A DNA stretch of 7,884 nt from Bacteroidota bacterium (GTDB lineage: Bacteria > Bacteroidota > Rhodothermia > Rhodothermales > Rubricoccaceae): the NCBI GenBank assembly GCA_022564455.1, contig JADFLK010000092.1, positions 1 through 7,884 on the forward strand. Direction: 5' to 3'. Positions 1 to 5,466 of this stretch are shown in pieces. The notes under the pieces are model-generated. The model had not been told where the DNA came from and did not search any database. It worked only from the letters and a program-made list of their open reading frames with translations. The position numbers and the translations under genes are program-made. How positions within the stretch are numbered: the first letter of the stretch is position 1; the number at the start of each line of letters is the position of its first letter.

Positions 1-127
1 CAGACCTTGCCACTATAAGTCGGCTTGCTAACAAGCGCATGTTGCGGTCTCGCACGACTACCTAAGTCGGGCGGAAACCATTACTTTCTGTTGGGGGAGC
101 GAATGCGCGCCGCAAATCCGCCAGCCG

Positions 128-409
128 TTATCCCACCACCTCCACGCCCTTCCAGAACGCCACGTGGTCCTTAATCTCTGAGGCGGCTGGCTTAGGGTCA
201 GGGTAGAACCTCCCGCCGTTCACTACGCGCGAACCGTCTACATCCACGTGAACGCAGTGGGCGTAGCCCTTCCACGGGCACGTCGTGTGGTGGTCGCTTT
301 CCACCAGGTAGGCGCGGTTTAGCGAATCCGGCGGGAAGTAGTGGTTGCCTTCAATGACGATGGTATTGTCGCTTTCGGCAACGACGGCGCCGTTCCATGT
401 GGCTTTCAT
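128..409 (-). CDS. DUF427 domain protein, 93 aa
   Basis: This small soluble protein belongs to the DUF427 family, whose biochemical role is not established. The whole protein is the domain. It shows the family marks in order: a WNG start (residues 5-7), EGNHYFPP (20-27), TTCPWKG with Cys44 and Trp46 (42-48), YPDPKPAA (69-76) and a closing FWKGVEV (85-91). Its 93 residues are close to the usual length. I chose the ATG at 409 because family members begin with M-K-A-x-W-N-G. The reading frame extends upstream to 448, but those 13 residues are proline-rich and unlike the family. No signal peptide or membrane segment is seen. It lies 25 bp downstream of the unrecognised gene at 435-722 on the same strand, so the two are probably co-transcribed. 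Family assignment is secure; function is unknown. Confidence 0.9.
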   Translation of the reverse strand: MKATWNGAVVAESDNTIVIEGNHYFPPDSLNRAYLVESDHHTTCPWKGYAHCVHVDVDGSRVVNGGRFYPDPKPAASEIKDHVAFWKGVEVVG

Positions 410-434
410 AGCTGGGGTGGATTTGGGAGGTGGG

Positions 435-722
435 TTAGACGGTCTCACCCCGGATACCTTCGGCTACTTCCCGAGGCGCTGGGGTAACGCAAACCGTATC
501 GCCGCGAAAAGGATCGACGACGACGGTGAGGTACTGGTACTGCTCGAAGAAGCCGGGGCTGCGCCCGAAGCGCAGGGAGATCGCTTCGCGCAAGTTCGTG
601 TACGACTCCGGTCCAACCAGAATGAAGCGCGGCTCCAGCTGTGCATCTTGCAATGTCCGCACGCCTTGGTCAATAAAATCGAGGACGTGATCCTGGGACG
701 GCGAAGATTCGAGAACGGTCAT
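435..722 (-). CDS. Unrecognised small protein, 95 aa
   Basis: I do not recognise this protein. From the ATG at 722 it has an amphipathic N-terminal helix (about residues 12-27), a hydrophobic strand followed by a predicted helix containing GPESY (about 34-50), an aromatic stretch FFEQYQY and a strand leading into VVVDPFRGD (about 63-71), then a charged tail. The strand-helix-strand order with a VVVDP strand looks like a compact alpha/beta fold. It faintly recalls the P-domain of HK97-type capsid proteins, but nothing phage-like is nearby and I give this little weight. No signal peptide or transmembrane segment is seen. A GTG at 755 would add 11 residues, but it would leave only 20 bp to the divergent lipase gene, so the ATG is preferred. 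It is probably the first gene of a two-gene unit with the DUF427 gene. Coding likelihood rests on the uninterrupted frame, compact spacing and protein-like composition. Confidence 0.68.
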   Translation of the reverse strand: MTVLESSPSQDHVLDFIDQGVRTLQDAQLEPRFILVGPESYTNLREAISLRFGRSPGFFEQYQYLTVVVDPFRGDTVCVTPAPREVAEGIRGETV

Positions 723-775
723 AGGCGATGGAGAACGATGCTGGTTAAACTCCACCCCCCACGATTGATCCCGCT

Positions 776-1609
776 ATGCAACACACCACCGGCTCCCTCT
801 CGGCCCACGACGGCCTCCAGCTGTTCACACAGACGTGGCAGCCGGACGAGCCCTCCCGGGCCGCCCTCCTCCTCGTTCACGGCATCAACGAGCACAGCGG
901 GCGGTACGCCTACATGGCGTCGCACCTGGTGGCGCACGGAATCGCAGTGTACAGCTACGACCATCGCGGCCACGGCCAGTCGCCGGGGCCGCGTGTCTAT
1001 GTGGATTCGTTCGACGAGTACGTGGACGACCTCGCTATCGTCTTTCGAAACGTCCGTGAGCAAACCAGCGGACTGCCGCTGTTCCTCATGGGCCATTCGC
1101 TCGGCGGGTTGATTGCTTCACTTTTCGTTGTAAACCACCGACCGGAGTTGCACGCGCTCATCCTCTCCTCGCCTGCTCTCCAGATTCCTCCCGACCTCTC
1201 CCCTCTCAAACAGAAGCTTGTGGGCATCATCAGTCGCGTGGCGCCGAGGCTCATGATGGGCAAGCTGGAGATCGACCACATCTCCCGGGACAAGGCCGTC
1301 CAGGAGGCGTACCTCGCCGATCCGCTAACCAACAACAAGGGCATTCGCGCCCGCATGGGCTTCGAATCTCTTCAGGCGATGAAGCGTGTCAGGCAGCATC
1401 CCGAGGCATTTACGATGCCGCTGTACCTCTTCCACGGGACGGCTGACCGCATCACCGATCCCAACGGATCGAAGTGGCTTTACGCAGAGGCTCCGTCGGC
1501 CGATAAGTCCTTGCGCCTCTTCGATGGCCTCTTCCACGAGACGATGAATGAGCCGGAGCGCGACGAGGTTCTGGCCGAACTCTCAGACTGGATTACAGCG
1601 CGCCTCTAA
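776..1609 (+). CDS. Alpha/beta hydrolase, monoacylglycerol lipase-like
   Basis: A 277-residue serine hydrolase of the Hydrolase_4 (monoacylglycerol lipase / lysophospholipase) type, expected to cleave glycerol or other small fatty-acid esters. The oxyanion-hole strand carries the family sequence LLVHGINEHSGRY (residues 32-44). YDHRGHGQS follows at 61-69, and the nucleophile elbow GHSLGG gives Ser108 (106-111). The acid is Asp224 in FHGTADRITD (219-228) and the base is His254 in GLFHETMNE (251-259). The 30-residue spacing between acid and base equals that of human MGL. The cap region lies at about 135-200. Length is typical and there is no signal peptide, so it is probably cytoplasmic or loosely membrane-associated. 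The ATG at 776 puts the first strand at the expected distance and the preceding gene is divergent. It stands alone, with 124 bp before the next gene. The fold and triad are certain; the exact substrate is inferred. Confidence 0.93.
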   Translation: MQHTTGSLSAHDGLQLFTQTWQPDEPSRAALLLVHGINEHSGRYAYMASHLVAHGIAVYSYDHRGHGQSPGPRVYVDSFDEYVDDLAIVFRNVREQTSGLPLFLMGHSLGGLIASLFVVNHRPELHALILSSPALQIPPDLSPLKQKLVGIISRVAPRLMMGKLEIDHISRDKAVQEAYLADPLTNNKGIRARMGFESLQAMKRVRQHPEAFTMPLYLFHGTADRITDPNGSKWLYAEAPSADKSLRLFDGLFHETMNEPERDEVLAELSDWITARL

Positions 1610-1733
1610 CCCTTCACGCGCTTTGGGGAGACTCTTCGCGAGACCTCCATTTTGGAACTGAATCCTTCCGCCGATACCCTCGTTTGCGGTTGCCATTTCG
1701 CACCACAACCTGTCCCCCAGACTCCACATCGTC

Positions 1734-1934
1734 ATGACGCAAGGATTCGTTGCCTCCTTCGATACCCGCCGCCGGCGCGGATTCGTCCAGCTAGGCCGTA
1801 AAGCCGATCTTATTCCGTTCAGCGTGCATCACTCCGAGGCCGCGCTCACTACCGGCGACGCCGTTGAGTTCGCCGTGATCGGCGGCAAGGCGGGCCTGAT
1901 GGCTCAAAACGTACGCCCGCTACGCCGTCGATAG
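1734..1934 (+). CDS. Cold-shock-domain-like small protein, 66 aa
   Basis: The 66-residue length and pattern fit a single cold-shock (OB-fold) domain, the nucleic-acid-binding unit of CspA-type proteins. The opening GFVASFD (residues 4-10) matches G-x-V-K-W-F-N. The end, TGDAVEFAVIGGKAGLMAQNV (40-60), matches the last strands in which G-x-x-V-x-F-x-V and G-x-x-A-x-N-V are conserved. The two RNA-contact motifs are altered. RNP-1 (usually KGFGFI) reads RRRGFV at 13-18, keeping one aromatic, and RNP-2 (usually DVFVH) reads DLIPF at 25-29. The strand-1 Trp is replaced by Ser8. Several Arg residues (12-15 and 64-66) could offset the loss by charge. It is probably a cold-shock-like protein with changed or weakened single-strand binding. 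The 124 bp upstream show no clear promoter or long cold-shock leader. It ends 14 bp from the convergent nitroreductase gene. Confidence 0.75.
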   Translation: MTQGFVASFDTRRRRGFVQLGRKADLIPFSVHHSEAALTTGDAVEFAVIGGKAGLMAQNVRPLRRR

Positions 1935-1946
1935 CCGGACACCGGC
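1934..1946. terminator. Small GC stem-loop between convergent genes
   Basis: A perfect 5-bp stem GCCGG/CCGGC with a 3-base loop lies between the TAG stop of the cold-shock-like gene (1932-1934) and the TAG stop of the opposing nitroreductase gene (1949-1951). It can fold from either strand, so it could serve both transcripts. There is no T tract on either side and the stem is short, so a classical intrinsic terminator is not demonstrated. The placement is the main argument. Confidence 0.3.
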
Positions 1947-1948
1947 GT

Positions 1949-2611
1949 CTACTTCCAGATTACTACGTCTTCCAACGGTTTGCGTTGGAGATCTGGAACG
2001 ACGGTACCGTCAGCCGGATAACCCACCGGGAAAAGGATATAGGCCGCCTCGTTTGAGGGGCGCTCGAGAAGTTCGCTCAAGAAGCGCATCGGGCTCGGTG
2101 TGTGCGTGAGCGTGGCCAGGCCCATCTCGTGGAGGGCCGCGATGAAGAACCCGGCTGCGATGCCACAGCTCTCCTGCACGTAGTAGTGCTTTCGCTTCGA
2201 ACCGTCCTCACGAAAGCCCGAGCGCTGCGCGAACAGCACAACAATCCACGGCACGGTTTCGAGGAAGGGTTTGTTGGCGTCCGTCCCGATAGGTTCGAGG
2301 GCCTCCAGCCACTCCTCGGACATCCGTCCGCCGTAGCTCGTGCGCTCCTCTTCCTCGGCGGCTTCGCGGATGCGCAGTTTTAGCTCGGGATCACTGACGG
2401 CTACGAACGTCCACGGCTGTATGTGAGCACCACTCGGCGCTGTCGAAGCCGTTTGAATGGCCCGCTCGATGAGCTCGCGGGGGACCGGCCGATCCGAGAA
2501 GTCGCGCACGGACCTGCGTGCCTCCATTTTTTTGTAGAAGGCCTCCGCGCGGGCGCGCATTTCTTCCTCGGGCAGCGCCTCAAATTCGTACGGGATGCGG
2601 GGTAGCGGCAT
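1949..2611 (-). CDS. Nitroreductase, iodotyrosine deiodinase-like
   Basis: A 220-residue FMN flavoprotein of the nitroreductase superfamily, closest by motif to iodotyrosine deiodinase (IYD), which reductively removes halide from halotyrosines. The FMN-phosphate motif RRSVRDFS is at residues 32-39. The APSGAHIQPWTF stretch (58-69) and the late PVGYPADGTVVPD and RKPLEDV segments are typical of IYD. The active-site lid (86-118) lines up with mammalian IYD without gaps. It keeps the three residues that grip the amino-acid zwitterion: Glu89, Tyr93 and Lys114, with the same spacing (4 and 21). HYYVQES and THTPSPM complete the pattern. It lacks the N-terminal membrane anchor of the animal enzyme, as expected for a bacterial form. 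The start at 2611 gives a normal N-terminus. It is last in the minus-strand gene series, 78 bp after the deaminase gene. Family is very likely; physiological substrate is inferred. Confidence 0.92.
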   Translation of the reverse strand: MPLPRIPYEFEALPEEEMRARAEAFYKKMEARRSVRDFSDRPVPRELIERAIQTASTAPSGAHIQPWTFVAVSDPELKLRIREAAEEEERTSYGGRMSEEWLEALEPIGTDANKPFLETVPWIVVLFAQRSGFREDGSKRKHYYVQESCGIAAGFFIAALHEMGLATLTHTPSPMRFLSELLERPSNEAAYILFPVGYPADGTVVPDLQRKPLEDVVIWK

Positions 2612-2617
2612 TCTTTA

Positions 2618-2642
2618 TCAGGGGTCAGGGGTCAGGGGTCAG
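2618..2642. repeat. 7-bp tandem array, unit TCAGGGG
   Basis: Three perfect copies of TCAGGGG plus a partial TCAG lie in the 78-bp spacer between the deaminase stop and the nitroreductase start, ending 7 bp upstream of that start codon. On the gene strand the unit reads CCCCTGA. Because 7 is not a multiple of 3, TGA falls in all three frames. It resembles the heptameric STRR repeats described in cyanobacterial spacers. Homology to them is not implied. Confidence 0.9.
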
Positions 2643-2689
2643 AAATTGCATAAAGCTCGTAGCTCATGGCCTCAAGCCCATAGCCTTTC

Positions 2690-3172
2690 TCAGTACACCG
2701 CTTTGTCGGGGCGGGCGTTGAATGCCTCGAAAACGGCCATGCATTCGTCCCGAAGGAATCCGCCCTCGATTTCCACCTCGCTGCCGCCTAGCGACTTCAT
2801 TTGCTCGCTGGAGATCGTCAGTTCGCGGAAGCCGGCCGCCTGGGCATCGGCGATGGACGTGCCGAAGACGATACGGCCGCAGTGCGCCCAGTGGATGGCC
2901 GAGAAGCACATCGGGCAGGGTTCGGTGGTCGTGTAGATGGTACTGCCCTGGAGGTCGATGACGCCGAGTTTGAGGCAGGCTTCGCGAATGCAGTGTATTT
3001 CCGCATGCGCGGTGATGTCGGTCGTCTGCCAGACCACATTATGAGCGCAGGCGACGACCTCGCCGTCTTTCACGATGCACGCCCCGAACGGGCTTCCGCC
3101 GGCGTCCACGCCCTCCATCGCCTTCTCGATGGCGAGGCGCATGAAGCGGGCATCATTGTCTTGCTCAGTCAT
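2690..3172 (-). CDS. guaD: Guanine deaminase-type nucleoside deaminase
   Basis: A 160-residue zinc-dependent deaminase of the CMP/dCMP deaminase fold, most like bacterial guanine deaminase, which converts guanine to xanthine for purine salvage. Zinc ligands and the catalytic acid are visible: HAE at residues 56-58 (His56, Glu58) and PCPMC at 85-89 (Cys86, Cys89). GGSPFGACIVKDG (25-37) is the typical first-strand region and Asn45 fits the purine-contacting Asn. Further toward the C-terminus, DAQAAGF (109-115) and a terminal Tyr160 match positions that close the active site in the Bacillus subtilis GuaD dimer. That enzyme is 156 residues long, so the length fits. I chose the ATG at 3172. The frame stays open to 3244, but that extension would translate a tandem repeat. 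The gene is flanked on both sides by short tandem arrays. A related nucleoside or tRNA adenosine deaminase is less likely. The superfamily is certain; guanine as substrate is probable. Confidence 0.88.
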   Translation of the reverse strand: MTEQDNDARFMRLAIEKAMEGVDAGGSPFGACIVKDGEVVACAHNVVWQTTDITAHAEIHCIREACLKLGVIDLQGSTIYTTTEPCPMCFSAIHWAHCGRIVFGTSIADAQAAGFRELTISSEQMKSLGGSEVEIEGGFLRDECMAVFEAFNARPDKAVY

Positions 3173-3181
3173 CGGCTTTTG

Positions 3182-3204
3182 CGTGACTCGTGACTCGTGA
3201 CTCG
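3182..3204. repeat. 7-bp tandem array, unit CGTGACT
   Basis: Three perfect copies of CGTGACT plus CG lie 10 bp upstream of the deaminase start codon at 3172, in the 92-bp spacer after asnS. On the gene strand the unit reads AGTCACG. Its CGTGA core recurs in inverted orientation in the 8-bp array at 3241-3270. Confidence 0.88.
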
Positions 3205-3240
3205 AAGATGGGGCTATTTCAAGGCCGACGCACAATCGCC

Positions 3241-3270
3241 TCACGTAATCACGTATTCACGTGCTCACGG
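3241..3270. repeat. Imperfect 8-bp tandem array, unit TCACGTAN
   Basis: Three copies (TCACGTAA, TCACGTAT, TCACGTGC) and a partial fourth (TCACGG) run with an 8-bp period directly after asnS. The stop codon of asnS is itself part of the array: on the gene strand TGA recurs every 8 bp, so the first one ends asnS and the next two lie in the other two frames. The varied last two bases suggest an older array than the two perfect heptamer arrays. Confidence 0.8.
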
Positions 3271-4770
3271 ATGTATCCGGCCCATGAGCCTCGGAAACGG
3301 AATCGTTTCGCGTACGTGGTGGAGGCCGCAGATCCACGCGACGGTGCGCTCCAGGCCAAGGCCGAACCCGCTGTGCGGCACCGAGCCGTAGCGGCGCAGG
3401 TCGAAGTACCAGTTGAAGACTTCCTCGGGCAGTCCGTGCTCTTTAACCTGCCGTTTGAGGAAGTCGAGGTCCGTTGCCCGTTCGCCGCCACCGACGATCT
3501 CGCCGTAGCCCTCGGGCGCCAACACGTCCATGCCAAGGGCCAGCCGGTTGTCCTCCGGATCGCGCTTCATGTAGAACGCCTTGATCACGGCTGGGAAACG
3601 GTGAACGATAATCGGCCGGTCGAAGTGCCTGGTGAGGATGGTTTCGTCGGAGCCGCCGAAATCGGCGCCCCACTCGAAGTTGGCTGCGCTCTTTTTCCAA
3701 TTCGGAATATTGCGAAGAGCTTCTTCGATTTCCTCCAGCCGCTTTTTGATGGCGATCTCCCGCGTGTCGATACGACGCTTCTCCCCTTTCTTGGCCTGCC
3801 CGTAGCGAGCCATATTTGCCGCCCGCTCGTCTTCAAGTTCAATCTGCTCCGCCGTTGCGGTTTCGAGTTCGGCGTCGAGGATTTTCTGAGTCTTCTCGCT
3901 GCGGAGGAGTTCGATTGCCTCGTCGTACGACACACGCGGAAACGGGCTCCGCACGGCTTCGAGGCGGCTGACGTCGCGCTCAAGGATTTCCAGTTCGTCG
4001 CCGCAATCGCGCAGGACATCGCCAATGATGGCAATCAGAAGTTCCTCGACGACCTGCATGGCCATGTCGAGGTCGTAGAAAGCCATCTCCGGCTCGATCA
4101 TCCAGAACTCGGTGAGGTGGCGACGCGTCTTCGATTTCTCGGCGCGGAACGTTGGCCCGAACGTGTAGATCTTGCCGTGGGCCATCGCCATGGCCTCGCC
4201 GTGGAGCTGGCCACTCTGCGTGAGGTAGGCAGTTTTGTCGAAATACTCGAGCTCGAAAAGTGTTGACGTGCCCTCCACCGCATTGCCCGTCAGCACGGGC
4301 GGGTCCATCTGGATGTAGCCCTCCGACTGGAAGTAGCCGTGGATGGCCATGATGATGCGGTTTCGCACCCGCATGATGGCCCACTGCCGCCGGCTGCGGA
4401 GCCACAGGTGCCGATGATCCATGAGGAACTCGACACCGTGCTCCTTGGGGGTGATGGGGTACGGTTCAGCCAGCGCAATAAGTGTGACCGACTCCGCGAG
4501 GACCTCTACTCCACCCACCTGTCGCTCATCCGCTTTCACGTTTCCGACGACCTCGAGGGCGCTTTCCTGTGTGACGGCCTCCGCAACAGCGAACGACGCT
4601 CCGTCCACCTTTTCCTGATTGACAACGCACTGGACGATCCCCGTTCCATCCCGCAGAACCAAAAAGAAAAGCGCCTTGGAACCACGCTTGTTGTTCAGCC
4701 AGCCCTTCAGCGTAACGCGTTCGCCGACGTGTTCGGAGAGGCTTGCAATAGAGGTAAACGGCTCCGTCAT
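3265..4770 (-). CDS. asnS: Asparaginyl-tRNA synthetase
   Basis: A class IIb aminoacyl-tRNA synthetase that charges tRNA-Asn with asparagine in the cytoplasm. The N-terminal OB-fold anticodon-binding domain is at about residues 1-110 (VTLKGWLNNKRGSKALFFLV near 19-38). The catalytic domain follows, with motif 1 around FQSEGYIQMDPP (147-158), motif 2 FRAEKSKTRRHLTEF (208-222), and motif 3 GFGLGLER with its Arg475 (468-475). Tyr-Gly-x-Val-Pro-His at 461-466 fits AsnRS. The protein has 501 residues against about 430 in Bacillus subtilis and 466 in E. coli. The excess is a charged Glu/Lys/Arg/Ala-rich, probably helical insertion at about 291-362, between ISY/AIELL and the NFEWGADFG strand. The ATG at 4770 starts the OB domain correctly. 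It lies 75 bp downstream of tsaC. Having AsnRS means the cell can charge tRNA-Asn directly. Identity is secure. Confidence 0.98.
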   Translation of the reverse strand: MTEPFTSIASLSEHVGERVTLKGWLNNKRGSKALFFLVLRDGTGIVQCVVNQEKVDGASFAVAEAVTQESALEVVGNVKADERQVGGVEVLAESVTLIALAEPYPITPKEHGVEFLMDHRHLWLRSRRQWAIMRVRNRIIMAIHGYFQSEGYIQMDPPVLTGNAVEGTSTLFELEYFDKTAYLTQSGQLHGEAMAMAHGKIYTFGPTFRAEKSKTRRHLTEFWMIEPEMAFYDLDMAMQVVEELLIAIIGDVLRDCGDELEILERDVSRLEAVRSPFPRVSYDEAIELLRSEKTQKILDAELETATAEQIELEDERAANMARYGQAKKGEKRRIDTREIAIKKRLEEIEEALRNIPNWKKSAANFEWGADFGGSDETILTRHFDRPIIVHRFPAVIKAFYMKRDPEDNRLALGMDVLAPEGYGEIVGGGERATDLDFLKRQVKEHGLPEEVFNWYFDLRRYGSVPHSGFGLGLERTVAWICGLHHVRETIPFPRLMGRIHP

Positions 4771-4845
4771 TCGTCCGTTGGGAGGCCGTGTGTCATCGGC
4801 GGGAGGAGGTAATGGTGCGCTGAAAATACGCCCGGCTCGTGTGAC

Positions 4846-5466
4846 CTATCCGACAATCTTGTGGATCATCTGTGCATCCACAGCGCCTTCCCGAACAACC
4901 CGAACGCTGTTGTCGGCCACCCGAACAACAGTTGATGGAATGCCCGTCAGCGTTCGGCCGGCATCAACGGCCAGATCTACGCCCTCACATATAGCCGGAT
5001 CAAGGTCCTCAAAAAAAACTTGCGAGGGCTTCCCGGACACATTCGCAGATGTGGAGAGCAACGGCGTGCCGGCTGCTTCTATCAACGCACGGCAAAACGA
5101 ATCGCTCGACCGACGAACGCCAATCATACCTTCGGGGCCTACCAGAACCTCGGGCGCCTTCTCCGATGCCATAACCAGAAGAGTAATCGGCAATTCGATT
5201 TCATAATCCATAAGGCGCTGGAGCGCATCGGGGACACCTCTGAACCAGTCCGCCACCCTCGCCCACTCATCGGTGAGCACGAGCATGGGTTTGTCTGCGT
5301 GGCTACCCTTTAGCGTGCGAATGCGTTCCATTACGCCCTCGTCCAACGCATCACCTCCGATGCCGTACACGGTCTCCGTGGGGTAAACGATTATGCCACC
5401 ACCACAGATGCAAGTGGCGCCCTGAACTAATCCAGCCTCATCTGTACCAACGATAGGAGTGGTCAC
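4846..5466 (-). CDS. tsaC: L-threonylcarbamoyladenylate synthase (TsaC/YrdC)
   Basis: A 206-residue YrdC-domain enzyme that makes threonylcarbamoyl-AMP from threonine, bicarbonate and ATP, the first step of t6A37 formation on ANN-decoding tRNAs. Visible marks are YPTETVYG (residues 28-35), a basic segment LKGSHADKPM with Lys53 and Lys59 (52-61), GVRR (116-119), STSANVSG (138-145) and IPSTVV (176-181). The length fits the YrdC-only TsaC form, lacking the extra C-terminal Sua5 domain. The start is GTG at 5466, and the first Met after it would cut into the domain. This GTG overlaps the TGA of the upstream GWxTD gene by 4 bp (GTGA), a layout typical of translational coupling. A T8 tract on the coding strand (5011-5018) encodes Val-Phe-Phe. 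The gene is followed after 75 bp by asnS. Identity is very likely. Confidence 0.95.
   Translation of the reverse strand: MTTPIVGTDEAGLVQGATCICGGGIIVYPTETVYGIGGDALDEGVMERIRTLKGSHADKPMLVLTDEWARVADWFRGVPDALQRLMDYEIELPITLLVMASEKAPEVLVGPEGMIGVRRSSDSFCRALIEAAGTPLLSTSANVSGKPSQVFFEDLDPAICEGVDLAVDAGRTLTGIPSTVVRVADNSVRVVREGAVDAQMIHKIVG

Noticed and set aside
1..127. Small hairpin (GCTTG/CAAGC at 23-36) and flanking inverted pentamers
   Set aside because: I tried a tRNA or small RNA reading, but there is no 7-bp acceptor stem, T-loop sequence or T tract, so this is likely chance. No gene is visible in this stretch.
723..755. GTG start for the unrecognised small protein at 755
   Set aside because: It would leave only 20 bp to the divergent lipase start, too little for two promoters. 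The ATG at 722 is more plausible.
345..1112. A 255-codon plus-strand open frame
   Set aside because: It crosses the DUF427 start, the 95-residue gene and the lipase 5' half in another frame. Its translated tail is low-complexity Ser/Thr/Arg, typical of an out-of-frame shadow.
3173..3244. Upstream extension of the deaminase frame to 3244
   Set aside because: The added 24 residues include translation of the CGTGACT repeat and are unlike the N-termini of GuaD proteins. The ATG at 3172 fits the family length.
2618..3270. CRISPR-like reading of the tandem arrays
   Set aside because: The units are 7-8 bp and directly adjacent with no spacers, and no cas genes are present.
3190..4266. A 358-codon plus-strand open frame opposite asnS
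   Set aside because: It lies wholly antisense to a highly conserved synthetase gene, has no recognisable domain, and long antisense frames are expected from third-position GC bias.
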